Shown: in pieces, positions 18,503-26,915 of the stretch | Numbering within the stretch: the first letter of the stretch is position 1 | How the letters are laid out: each line of letters opens with the position of its first letter | Assembly (NCBI RefSeq): GCF_000519185.1 | Contig: NZ_JAFA01000055.1 | Location: 195-41,330 of the forward strand | Direction of reading: 5' to 3' | DNA: 41,136 nt | Origin: Paraburkholderia nodosa DSM 21604 | GTDB taxonomy: Bacteria; Pseudomonadota; Gammaproteobacteria; Burkholderiales; Burkholderiaceae | Position numbers and translations under genes: made by a program | Notes under the pieces: generated by a model | Told to the model about the DNA's origin: nothing | Seen by the model: the letters and a program-made list of their open reading frames with translations, nothing else | Database searches by the model: none

Positions 18503-19255
18503 TCACGCTGTTTCAAAAAATCTCTCATACTGCCCGCGACTGAAGTGACTTTTCAACTCGACGAAGTTGAGTACGGTTTGCTCCAGAGGCCGTACTTCCT
18601 GCCTTTGAAGCGCCGTCCTGTGAGAGCAGGGATGCACGGAAGTCCCAAGGAACGTCTGCACCACTTCCATGCATCCGGTGGGGTCATCGAGGAGGTTTTC
18701 ATAGTCTATTGAAAGCAGATTCTCTGGCGCAAAAGAGTCGACGACTTGACGATGAAAATCGTCTGCAGCTTTGAAGTAGGCTTCGCATAATTCAATAGTC
18801 AACGCGACCTGCGGAGGCGGAGCTGATCCATTGTCCGAACCGTACTTCAGCCATTCACCACTTTGTCTCGCTTGCACCAGGGATCGCAGAGATTCCAGCG
18901 TATTCCTGCGGACTACAAGCATCGCCTTCAGGCATGACCACCGTGCCAATTCTTCAAAGAACCCGGGGCGTTCCAGAAATTGCGGCTGATTGATCTTGCA
19001 ACCGATATGCGTGGCGTACGCCTTTCCCTTTTGGACCGGATAGCGAAGATAGGCAAGTTCGAGAAGTTCCCGATTGCTGCACCTAAACCGGTTGGTGTCA
19101 GGCCAATTGGTGTCGTGGGTGTTGAGCAACTCGCCATTGCTCAAAACGTTCGGATGAGCATTCAGCAGTTCTTCCAGATAGTGAGTGCCGGTTCTGGGCA
19201 TCCCGAGAATCACGAATGGCTGAGTTTTCGGCATGAAGTGGGTCATGGCGTGCAT
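18503..19255 (-). CDS. nodH: Nod-factor sulfotransferase
   Basis: 250 residues. The 5'-phosphosulfate-binding loop is FVILGMPRTGTHYLEELLNAHPNV near residue 14, and LVVRRNTLESLRSLVQARQSGEW is the 3'-phosphate-binding region. NodH uses PAPS to put a sulfate on the reducing-end sugar of the Nod factor. Together with the APS kinase gene in the same operon this predicts a sulfated signal. Two in-frame ATG codons (residues 1 and 4) are both plausible starts. Position: after nodJ (86 bp gap), before nodA. Confidence 0.95.
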   Translation of the reverse strand: MHAMTHFMPKTQPFVILGMPRTGTHYLEELLNAHPNVLSNGELLNTHDTNWPDTNRFRCSNRELLELAYLRYPVQKGKAYATHIGCKINQPQFLERPGFFEELARWSCLKAMLVVRRNTLESLRSLVQARQSGEWLKYGSDNGSAPPPQVALTIELCEAYFKAADDFHRQVVDSFAPENLLSIDYENLLDDPTGCMEVVQTFLGTSVHPCSHRTALQRQEVRPLEQTVLNFVELKSHFSRGQYERFFETA

Positions 19256-19341
19256 TTAATTAGGTTGAAAGCGGTGGTTCGGAAGTAGCTCCAGTCCGAC
19301 GCTTATCACAAGACTGCTTCTGAGGCGCAACGCCGTTAGCG

Positions 19342-20130
19342 TCAAGACATCAGGCGGCGGCGGACCAGTGTCGCAGACAGGAAGAACGGCAGTATTGTGT
19401 AGACACAAAGCACGCCCAGATGCAGCCCCATGTCGCCGACCGGACGTGCAAGCATCGCCGGACGGATCAATTCAACGGAGTGGGCAAGCGGCAGGAACTG
19501 TGCAAGGTATTGAAGCGCGGCAGGCAGTTGGCCCACAGGGAAGACGACACCACTCAGGAACAACATGGGCGTAAGCACAAGCGTCTGGTAGAAAACGAAA
19601 TAGTCATAACTCGGCGCGAGTGCGACGAGTACCATTGCCACGCTCGCGAAAGCGAGGCCAGTTAGAAAAACGACAGGGATCACAGATACGATGCTCGAAA
19701 ACGCCGCGTAACCGAGCGTCGCCGCAACCACCATCACGGCGGAGCCCGCGAGAAGGGCTTTTGTAGCGGCCCATGCCAATTCGCCAAGAATAACATCGCC
19801 AATTGTCAGTTGGGTGCAGAGCACGGCTTCCCACATGCGCTGAACTTGCATGCGAGCGAAGGCAGCATAAATCGTTTCAAAAGTCGCTGAGGTCATGGCG
19901 CTTGTCGCAACCATTCCAGCCGCTAGGAACGCAATGTAAGGAGCGCCGTCGATGTGACCTATCATTATTCCGACGCCGAAGCCGAGACCAAACAGGTACA
20001 TCATCGGGTCCGCCAGGTTGCCAAGAAGGGAGATAAGTGCCGCTTTTCTCCACGCCAGATAATTGCGCCGCCATACAGTGCGCCAGTTCCAGGCGTTGCC
20101 GGGTAGGGCAATCATAAACAATTCGCGCAT
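19342..20130 (-). CDS. nodJ: Nod-factor ABC exporter, membrane subunit
   Basis: 262 residues, ABC-2-type permease with about six hydrophobic segments (for example MMYLFGLGFGVGIMIG, YIAFLAAGMVATSAMTS, SIVSVIPVVFLTGLAFASVAMVLVAL, TPMLFLSGVVFPVGQLP and the C-terminal LHLGVLCVYTILPFFLSATL). FLSGVVFPVGQLP(A)AL is a family hallmark. It forms the inner-membrane channel with NodI to export lipochitooligosaccharide. Start ATG lies 3 bp after the nodI stop, so the two are translationally coupled. Confidence 0.96.
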   Translation of the reverse strand: MRELFMIALPGNAWNWRTVWRRNYLAWRKAALISLLGNLADPMMYLFGLGFGVGIMIGHIDGAPYIAFLAAGMVATSAMTSATFETIYAAFARMQVQRMWEAVLCTQLTIGDVILGELAWAATKALLAGSAVMVVAATLGYAAFSSIVSVIPVVFLTGLAFASVAMVLVALAPSYDYFVFYQTLVLTPMLFLSGVVFPVGQLPAALQYLAQFLPLAHSVELIRPAMLARPVGDMGLHLGVLCVYTILPFFLSATLVRRRLMS

Positions 20131-20133
20131 TAT

Positions 20134-21048
20134 TCAATCCTTCATTTCTCGTCCGGTCAGCCGAAGAAAAACGTCCTCCAGGTTCGCGGGACGTTGCACA
20201 ATACGCAGACCTTTGCGATCGCGCAGTTGAGTGCATACCTGTTGTGGATCGGCCGTGTAGCAGAACAGTGCATCACCGCTTACCTCTGTACGCTGCGCAA
20301 ACGGCATCAGCAGCGCTTTGAGTTCATGTGGGTTGCCGCCATATATCTCGATAACGTGACTTCCAATCTGCTCGTGGATTAATGCATCAGGTGCCCCCTC
20401 AGCAATGGTGCGTCCTCTGTCGATTACACATAGCCGATCGCACAATCGCTCTGCCTCTTCCATGAAATGAGTAGTGAGAAGAATTGTTTTGCCGCGTGCG
20501 AGTAAACAGCGCAATCGATCCCAGATGAGGTGGCGCGCATGCGGATCTAGCCCAGTCGTCGGTTCGTCCATGACAATAAGTTGCGGATCGTTGATGAGCG
20601 CGCGTGCAATGGTTAGGCGGCGCTTCATCCCGCCCGATAACTCGGTGACGCGTGCGTGAGCCCTGTCCTCGAGGCGTGCGAACTGCAGCAAGGATGGAAC
20701 CACCGCCTCGATTTCGCCTGTGCTCATCCCAAAGTATCGCCCGAAGAGCTGCAGGTTCTCGCTCACACTAAAACCTGGCTCCAGGTTGTCGAATTGGGGA
20801 ACGACACCTATGCGCCTGCGCGCCAGGCGTGCCCGCGCTGGCACCGGTTCTCCAAGGACGGCAATCACGCCTGCGTCAGGCATCGCCATACCCAGCACCA
20901 TTCGCGTGGTAGTGCTTTTGCCGGCACCATTAGGCCCGAGCAGACCGAAGCACTCGCCGGGCTCCACACGGAAGGACAATCCGTCGACAGCAAGCTTACC
21001 GCCGTAGGATTTCCTTACACTCGAGAAGGTGATCGTTGCATTAGACAT
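20134..21048 (-). CDS. nodI: Nod-factor ABC exporter, ATPase subunit
   Basis: 304 residues. Walker A GLLGPNGAGKSTTTRMVLGM, Q-loop region VVPQFDNLEPGFSVSENL, signature LSGGMKRRLTIARAL and Walker B QLIVMDEPTTGLDPHARH are all intact, followed by the switch histidine in LLTTHFMEEAERLC. It energises export of Nod factors through NodJ. Follows nodC by 69 bp on the same strand. Confidence 0.96.
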   Translation of the reverse strand: MSNATITFSSVRKSYGGKLAVDGLSFRVEPGECFGLLGPNGAGKSTTTRMVLGMAMPDAGVIAVLGEPVPARARLARRRIGVVPQFDNLEPGFSVSENLQLFGRYFGMSTGEIEAVVPSLLQFARLEDRAHARVTELSGGMKRRLTIARALINDPQLIVMDEPTTGLDPHARHLIWDRLRCLLARGKTILLTTHFMEEAERLCDRLCVIDRGRTIAEGAPDALIHEQIGSHVIEIYGGNPHELKALLMPFAQRTEVSGDALFCYTADPQQVCTQLRDRKGLRIVQRPANLEDVFLRLTGREMKD

Positions 21049-21117
21049 GGAGCCAGAAATTTATACAGACCACTGTTTAAGGAAGATTCCGCAGCGAGCG
21101 CGCGAGGCTACGCATTA

Positions 21118-22350
21118 CTAGCTCTTGGGAACATGGTGCTCGCCGCGGTCTTGGACGGCAGAACTGCGGGAAAGCCAGTCACTGTTGTCCAAGGTACATA
21201 GAGCGTATGCCTTTACAGGAAGCAGGAGCAAAAGATTGATGAGTGTGTGCACTGAAAATCCAAGAAATCGAAGCTCTTGAGTGCGAATGGCAGCAACGGA
21301 GCAGCGGACCATCGTCATTGAAGCAATAACGAAGCATGCCTGCCAAGGAGCTGTGGCTGTGAGCACGATCTGCAGAAAGCCGGAGATCATTGAAATGGCG
21401 AGCAGCAGAGAGCCAATGTTCTGCGCTACCACATCAAGAGTTAGGTAGCGGTTAAGACGAGGCAAAAGGCGAAGGGCGAGCAGCGTGTCACGATAGGTGC
21501 TGCGCGCCCAGCGCAATTGCTGGCGCAGGTACGGTCGCAGCTTATCTGGAACCACGGTCGCGGCGACTGCATCTCGAACGTACTCCGTTCGATAGCCCGC
21601 CGCGAGCATGAGAATCGTCAGATGGCGATCTTCGCCGAAATCGCTGCGCTTGCCACGGAACATTTGCGTTTCGTACTGGTCCAGCAGCAGAAGAAGCGCT
21701 GTGCGCCGGTATATTGCACACGGCCCACAGCAGCACATCACAGCGCCAAAGCGCGCTTGAGCCGCGCGCTCCTCGTTGCACGCAAGCCAGTATTCCATAT
21801 CGATCAGGCGCGTCAGCCACGTGTCGCTGCGATTGCTGGCTACCAATTGACCCATGGCTGCACCGACCGATGGGTCGCTCATTGTCAGCACGAGTTTCTT
21901 TACTGCGTCCGGCGCCAGAGTGGTGTCCGAGTCTACGTTAAGTATGAGCTCTGAGGTCGAAGAACGTATCGCGGCGATTTGCGCTTTACGCTTTCCCACA
22001 TTCTGTGGAAGAAGCAGGACGTTGAATCGCGGATCATGCTCGTGCTCCCGATACACCACGTTCAACGCATCGCGGTTGGCGGATCCATCATCGACCACGT
22101 GAACCCTGATGGCGCCCGCGTAATCCTGGGCGCCAATCGAGTCGAGACACGCCCGTAGCGTTTCTGGGTTTTCGTTAAAGCACGGGACGATGATGTCGAT
22201 GTCCGGCAAATACGCGGTGTCGGATATCTTGATGCATGCAGGTGGGCCGCTGGTCGGCAGAGTGTGAAGAACCTGCGCGCTCTTATAGATGGCCGAAAGT
22301 GACGCGTATAATAGGACAGATGTCGTGTTGATTGCGGCAGGAATGTTCAT
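21118..22350 (-). CDS. nodC: Chitooligosaccharide synthase (N-acetylglucosaminyltransferase)
   Basis: 410 residues from ATG 22350 (MNIPAAINTTSVLLYASLSA), which matches the usual short hydrophobic NodC N-terminus. The frame is open to a TTG at 22464, but the added 38 residues are proline-rich and not NodC-like. It is a family 2 glycosyltransferase: DDGSANRD, NVDSDTT and the QQLRWAR processivity motif are intact, with membrane segments at the N- and C-termini. NodC polymerises N-acetylglucosamine to make the Nod-factor backbone. No strong ribosome site precedes either start. The gap to nodB is 427 bp, much longer than elsewhere in this operon. Confidence 0.95.
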   Translation of the reverse strand: MNIPAAINTTSVLLYASLSAIYKSAQVLHTLPTSGPPACIKISDTAYLPDIDIIVPCFNENPETLRACLDSIGAQDYAGAIRVHVVDDGSANRDALNVVYREHEHDPRFNVLLLPQNVGKRKAQIAAIRSSTSELILNVDSDTTLAPDAVKKLVLTMSDPSVGAAMGQLVASNRSDTWLTRLIDMEYWLACNEERAAQARFGAVMCCCGPCAIYRRTALLLLLDQYETQMFRGKRSDFGEDRHLTILMLAAGYRTEYVRDAVAATVVPDKLRPYLRQQLRWARSTYRDTLLALRLLPRLNRYLTLDVVAQNIGSLLLAISMISGFLQIVLTATAPWQACFVIASMTMVRCSVAAIRTQELRFLGFSVHTLINLLLLLPVKAYALCTLDNSDWLSRSSAVQDRGEHHVPKS

Positions 22351-22777
22351 CGGGGTCGGTGTGCTAGGAGACGTTGGGATTCTCAGTACAGGCCTGCCGG
22401 GAGCGATGGCGCGGGAGTCAGCCACGGTAATACCATCCAGGTTCACGGGCGATTCGAGGGGCAATTATTCTCGTGCCTGTAGAGTTGGCGTTTCTTCATG
22501 GAGCAGGAAAGACGCTGTTATGGCGTGCGAGAAAAATGTCCAGTAACGTACCTCATGGTAGGGAGGTCGACAAAACGCTTCCATCGGCGTCGGCTGAAAG
22601 TCAGATCAGCCAACGCCTTCTTCGGGGTCAGTATTTCCTTAGTTCTATCCATGATCGTCGGCGCGCAGACCACGCGCATACTTATCTATTGGTAAGACGT
22701 TTCTAATGGAGTATATCGTCCACCTGTCGAGCAGTTTGAGGTCAGAGATGCTCGTAAAGCGAGATTTTCCATTGAAC
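22351..22777. other. nodB-nodC intergenic region, 427 bp, no gene identified
   Basis: All other gaps in the nod series are 3-218 bp. Open frames here are short, lack ribosome sites and look like no protein I know. The segment TTACCAATAG near 22683-22692 (minus strand) resembles the last part of a nod box, but the rest of the box is not there. It may be leftover sequence from an old insertion or deletion, or an untranslated region; I see nothing decisive. Confidence 0.4.
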
Positions 22778-23443
22778 TTACGGAAGTGAACTGATGACGA
22801 AGCCCCTTTCTTTCAATCCTAGAATCAGGCGCGATAGTGCAATGACAGTCTGCACGCGCGAAGCATCGCGATGATGCAAGTCACACTCTTCGGGAGGAGC
22901 CCCGTCGTGCAGCAGTACTATCGAGCCGGGCAGAACGGATGTCAGTACAGAATCGACAATCGCCTCGGCACCCGGACGGGACCAATCTCGTGGATCTACC
23001 GACCAGTGGAGTGACATTAGTCCCGCTTTCATGGATTCGGAGATAACGTCGTTCGTCCATTTGCCATAGGGCGCGCGCATATATCGCACCGCTGCCGCTG
23101 GGCAAGCACGCTGGATAAGCGCGTTCGCTTCTGCTATCTCGTGCCGTATCTGACCTGGCCCACATTTCGACAAATCCCGATGGGAGAGACTGTGATTCGC
23201 GACAGCGTGGCCTTCCGAAACCATGCGCCGGATCAGTTCCGGATACTCAGCCGCGTAGGCACCGAGTACACAGAAGGTTGCCGGTACCCGTTGAGGCGCC
23301 AGCAGATCTAGTATTTTCGGGGTCCATATCGGGTGTGGTCCGTCGTCAAAGGTAAGGTAAACCTTACGCTCACCGTTACGTTCGCGCTCGTTTGGCACTT
23401 CCGCAATAGATTGCGGCATTTCACAATCGATGAGTCTTCTCAT
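22778..23443 (-). CDS. nodB: Chitooligosaccharide deacetylase
   Basis: 221 residues; NodB homology domain of carbohydrate esterase family 4. The metal-binding TFDDGPHPIWTPKIL (catalytic Asp and metal Asp), NHSLSHRDLS (two metal histidines), MRAPYGKW and the closing VLLHDG are intact. It removes the acetyl group from the non-reducing end of the chitin oligomer, allowing NodA to acylate it. First gene of the nod operon, about 196 bp downstream of a nod box. Confidence 0.97.
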   Translation of the reverse strand: MRRLIDCEMPQSIAEVPNERERNGERKVYLTFDDGPHPIWTPKILDLLAPQRVPATFCVLGAYAAEYPELIRRMVSEGHAVANHSLSHRDLSKCGPGQIRHEIAEANALIQRACPAAAVRYMRAPYGKWTNDVISESMKAGLMSLHWSVDPRDWSRPGAEAIVDSVLTSVLPGSIVLLHDGAPPEECDLHHRDASRVQTVIALSRLILGLKERGFVISSLP

Positions 23444-23638
23444 GGTCTTTCACTCATCTTTGGATGAGTCACCTTCTGCCTTGGAACCAGCCACAGCCAC
23501 AGTCGCAATCGCGAAATGCCGCGTAGTAGATCAATATCTGGGAGTGGATGTCGAGTGTCGTTCAGTACAACGACAGGAATACTCATATCAATGACTTGCA
23601 TGTCAAGCTGAATTGCCGTAACTTTGCGGCACCTCAAT

Positions 23639-23687
23639 AAATTTGTACAATTTATTCTTTCGATATGTGTCATCCATAATGCGGATT
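23639..23687 (-). promoter_or_regulatory. nod box upstream of nodB, overlapping the nodD leader
   Basis: Reading the minus strand from 23687, the 49-bp nod box consensus aligns without gaps. ATCC, the YRYR tract, GATG, ATC followed by N and AAA, then the RATT..TAC..AAT segment agree; I count about eight mismatches at defined positions. Both ATC-N9-GAT-type half sites are recognisable (ATC-N9-GAT exactly on the 5' side). It points toward nodB, and its 5' edge is only 8 bp from the nodD ATG on the other strand. NodD bound here could therefore control both nodB and its own gene. Confidence 0.85.
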
Positions 23688-23694
23688 ATTAAAA

Positions 23695-24603
23695 ATGCGC
23701 TTCAAAGGCCTCGATCTGAATCTTCTCGTCGCGTTGGACGCATTGATGGCGAAGCGTAACGTCACGCTTGCTGCACGCGATATCAATTTGAGTCAACCTG
23801 CCATGAGCGCAGCGGTGTCGCGGTTACGAGACTATTTTCGCGACGACCTCTTCGTGATGAGAGGCCGAGAATTCGTGCTCACATCACGAGCGATAGAGCT
23901 TGCCGGACCGGTGCGGGAGGCTCTATCGCATATCCAGCTTTCCATCATCTCGCGCGACGTTTTCCAGCCGGCCAAGTCGGATCGCCGGTTCAGGGTCTGC
24001 CTCTCTGATTTCATGACGCTCGTCTATTTCCAGAAGGTCATTAAGCGCGTTGCACGCGAGGCTCCCGCGGTCAGTTTCGAATTGATTTTCCCAGACGACG
24101 AGCCTGGGGATTTGCTGCGGCGTGGCGACGCCGATTTTTTGATTCTGCCCGATCTATTCCTGCCGGATACTCACCCGAAAGCGCCGCTCTTCGACGAGAA
24201 GCTCGTGTGTGTAGGCTGTCCCGCCAACAAGCAGTTGTCGGAGCAGCTTCCGCTTGACCGGTATATGTCCATGGGACACGTGACGGTGAGGTTCGGGCGG
24301 GCACGCAGGCCTACGATCGAAGAGTTTTTCCTACTAGATCTCGGTCTCAAACGGCGCGAAGAGGTCGTCGTCCCGACCTTTCAGCTCATTCCGTCGGTGC
24401 TATCGGGTACCCGTCGCATTGCGACGATCCCATTAAGGCTTGCCAGGCATCTCGGGGAGGCCTCTCCTCTGCGGATCGCCGAAGTACCGCTCCCGCTATC
24501 CACTTTTACTGAGGCTATCCAATGGCCTGCGCTGCATAACGGTGATCCTGCAAGTATCTGGATGCGCGAGCTATTGCTGGAGGAGGCGCAAAGTCTTGCT
24601 TAG
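23695..24603 (+). CDS. nodD: Nodulation regulator NodD (LysR family)
   Basis: 302 residues. Begins MRFKGLDLNLLVALDALMAKRNVTLAARDINLSQPAMSAAVSRLRDYFRDDLFV, the classic NodD helix-turn-helix region, followed by RGREFVLT and a co-inducer-binding domain. It activates nod boxes in response to plant flavonoids. It is divergent from nodB and shares its intergenic region. The stop TAG at 24601-24603 straddles the left edge of an IS5-family insertion: TA comes from the target and G is the first base of the IS. Rejoining the target across the insertion still gives TAG, so the protein is unchanged. No canonical ribosome site precedes the ATG. Confidence 0.95.
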   Translation: MRFKGLDLNLLVALDALMAKRNVTLAARDINLSQPAMSAAVSRLRDYFRDDLFVMRGREFVLTSRAIELAGPVREALSHIQLSIISRDVFQPAKSDRRFRVCLSDFMTLVYFQKVIKRVAREAPAVSFELIFPDDEPGDLLRRGDADFLILPDLFLPDTHPKAPLFDEKLVCVGCPANKQLSEQLPLDRYMSMGHVTVRFGRARRPTIEEFFLLDLGLKRREEVVVPTFQLIPSVLSGTRRIATIPLRLARHLGEASPLRIAEVPLPLSTFTEAIQWPALHNGDPASIWMRELLLEEAQSLA

Positions 24604-25500
24604 AGGCGGTTTCATAAAGACTGTTGAGCCCGCTGAAGGATGTTCCAGCAGATCAGGCAACAGCCGAGTTTGCGAAACGTTTCATGAATGTCGGCGCGAC
24701 GTTCGAAGCGAATACGTAGACGGCGGAAATTATGCAACCAGGCATGTGTACGTTCGACGACGGATCTTTCCAAGGCCACTGCCGTGGGGGAGGCCGCGTC
24801 GCGCGATGCAGGTGGGAATGCTGCGCTCGTGAAGAATGCGTCGGTATTTGTCGTGGTCATAACCCCGGTCAGCGTAGACGCGGCTGGGACGGCTCAAAGG
24901 CCTCCCACGCACGCCGCCAATCGGTACGATGGCCTCAATCAGCGGAACAACTTGGGGGACGTCGTTATGATTGGCGACAGTCAGGATTGCCGCGATCGGT
25001 GTTCCGTGGGCGTCGGTGGCGAGGTGGTGCTTGGATCTTGGTCGCGCTCGATCAGTGGGATTCGGGCCAGTTTTTTCGCCCGCCCCAACTGCGCGAATCG
25101 ACGACCACGCGCGAGAAATCGATCTTGTCGACCGCCCTCAACTTCGCCCGGAGCACTAGGTGCAATCGATCCCATACACCGGCTTGCTGCCAATCGCGTA
25201 GCCTGCGCCAACAACTGACGCGGGAGCCGCACCCCATCTCCGCTGGCAAATCTCGCCAGCGGATACCGGTCTTCAGCACGAACAAGATGCCGGTCAGCGC
25301 AGCCCGATCCGGTGCCGGTTTGCGGCCCGGATGCTTGAAGCGCCGTGGCCTCGCTGGTGGGAGCAGTGGCTCGATCAGTGCCCACAGTTCGCCGTCGATG
25401 ATTGGTTTGCCCATCTCCTCGATCCTGTTGATACGACGATCGAGGTTAAGGGGTTACGTTACGAGTTAACAGGCCCTATGAACTCTTTTGAAACCGTCTC
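24603..25500 (-). mobile_element. IS5-family (IS427-like group) element, copy A, decayed
   Basis: 898 bp bounded by inverted repeats GAGGCGGTTTCA (left) and GAGACGGTTTCA (right, read inward). A 3-bp TTA target duplication is visible at 24600-24602 and 25501-25503. It sits at the junction of the convergent nodD and ATP-grasp genes. A second, better preserved copy in the same orientation lies at 35316-36229. Confidence 0.92.
24612..25414 (-). pseudogene. Transposase of IS copy A, frameshifted
   Basis: Begins MGKPIIDGELWALIEPLLPP at 25414 with the GIRWRDLPAEMG and VVVDS blocks of the IS427-like group. The second half (AILTGANxxD, VYADRGYDHDKYRRIL, VVERTHAWLHNFRRLRIRFERR) is spread over other frames. 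Compared with copy B it lacks a few bases near 24770, between GLGK and VERTHAW, which breaks the frame. It probably cannot make an active transposase. Confidence 0.85.
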
Positions 25501-26779
25501 TTAGCGTGATGTCACGTGTACTGCTATTCGGCGAGCCCACGCTTTCGGCCAGCGTGTATCGGAAATCGCGCAACGTCGCGCGAATTGCCCTGTCGATTTC
25601 TTCCTCCGATGCGCCGCGATAGCGGAAGCGTGCGAGGATGTTGCTAGAGCGGCTGGAACCGTTGAATAAGTGACGTCTCACCGGGAAGATAGCTTTGTAA
25701 AGCCCCGGGATAGCGTTCGGCAATTGTGCGTCGACGAATATCTTGCCGACGGGCTCTGGCAGCATCAAGAATCCACCGCGTGTGGGCGAGGTTGACGCGA
25801 CTGACGCCGCCTGCGCCCGTGCGGCGAACCGCGCCTCGTCACCTGATTGGTGGGTGACCCAGAGGTCGAAGAGGTCGACGCCGTACAATTCATGGAAAAG
25901 AAAGGGAATTTCCCCGCTGCCGACACGGGCACCGACTTCCAGAAAATAAAATCCGTCGCAAGCTCCGATTATCTCGAGATGAAACGGTCCATTACGCAAG
26001 GCGAGCGCTTTCAGGCACGCCGCCGCGAATTCAAGCACAGCATCATTGAGCGGCCCCGGGTCGAGCATCACCGAGCCTAGGGGTTTTCCTTGTGCAAACT
26101 GAAGACGGGTGTTGATGTAGCGGGACGCGCGCGCAATTACCCATGTGTTGTCTCGCACGAAACCGTCAACGTGATAGACGGGCCCTTCGATGTACTCCTC
26201 GCACTCGTACTCAACCAGCGGTAGTGTCGGCCACAACATATCCAAGCGCGTACGGGTGTCGATGAGCCGTACGTCTAGGCTTGCGGCTGCGGTACGTGGC
26301 TTTACAATGATCGGAAAGCGCATTACAGGGGACGAATTTGCTTTCGCAAAGACCACATCTTCCAACGCTGCAACGCGTGGCACACGCAGGGCCGCGGCAG
26401 CAACGGTATGCTTCATAACGGCCTTGTCACGAAAGCGGACGACGGTATCGTGAAGATCGCCAGGAATATTGAACGAATTGCGCAGTCGCGCGGCCTTCAG
26501 AAGGTCGAATTCGGACAATGCGATCAGTCTGTCGATGCCGCCGAGCGCCGCTTGACAGGAGGTCATCGCCTTATGCAGCGCGTCTTCATCGAGGATGTCG
26601 GATAGCTCTTCGACGTGCGCGGTTTGAGAGGCGTCGAGCGCAGCCGCGCCGTTCGGCGTGCAGATATAAGCGACGTTATTCGCCGCATGATCGATGTAGC
26701 GATGGTAAGCTGCAAAGCCGTCAGACCAGCGGTTAAGCACGACTATGCGGCTACGTGGGGCGGGGTTGTTGGTTGTCAT
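25466..26779 (-). CDS. ATP-grasp ligase 2, C-terminus replaced by IS sequence
   Basis: 437 residues from ATG 26779 (MTTNNPAPRSRIVVLNRW). An N-terminal pre-ATP domain is followed by the ATP-grasp core: VRFRDKAVMKHTVAAAALRVPRVAAL, FPIIVKPRTAAASLDV (nucleotide-binding lysine), EYECEEYIEGPVYHVDGFV, and the metal-binding FHLEIIG...FYFLEVGARVGSGEIPF with both glutamates and the arginine present. Such enzymes join a carboxylate, activated as acyl phosphate, to an amine, often making dipeptide-like compounds. The last residues (LRDGFKRVHRAC) are encoded by the inserted IS. Without it the frame would read LSKTLRLLQQ and stop inside the nodD 3' end. Third gene of the cassette; product unknown. Confidence 0.8.
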   Translation of the reverse strand: MTTNNPAPRSRIVVLNRWSDGFAAYHRYIDHAANNVAYICTPNGAAALDASQTAHVEELSDILDEDALHKAMTSCQAALGGIDRLIALSEFDLLKAARLRNSFNIPGDLHDTVVRFRDKAVMKHTVAAAALRVPRVAALEDVVFAKANSSPVMRFPIIVKPRTAAASLDVRLIDTRTRLDMLWPTLPLVEYECEEYIEGPVYHVDGFVRDNTWVIARASRYINTRLQFAQGKPLGSVMLDPGPLNDAVLEFAAACLKALALRNGPFHLEIIGACDGFYFLEVGARVGSGEIPFLFHELYGVDLFDLWVTHQSGDEARFAARAQAASVASTSPTRGGFLMLPEPVGKIFVDAQLPNAIPGLYKAIFPVRRHLFNGSSRSSNILARFRYRGASEEEIDRAIRATLRDFRYTLAESVGSPNSSTRDITLRDGFKRVHRAC

Positions 26780-26915
26780 GAAGGGCAAACCGTTCGATAT
26801 CTTTACAGGCCCGGCGGGATCCGAGCGTTCTCAGCGCTTCGGCAAGGCGCAAATCAAGGGTCTGGCGATCTGGCGCGATGAACAGCACATGGCCGACACG
26901 GCCGCTCATCGCCGC

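Noticed and set aside
22680..22720. Second nod box in the nodB-nodC gap
   Set aside because: Only TTACCAAT and a short GAAAC stretch match; the spacing is wrong and the left half is absent.
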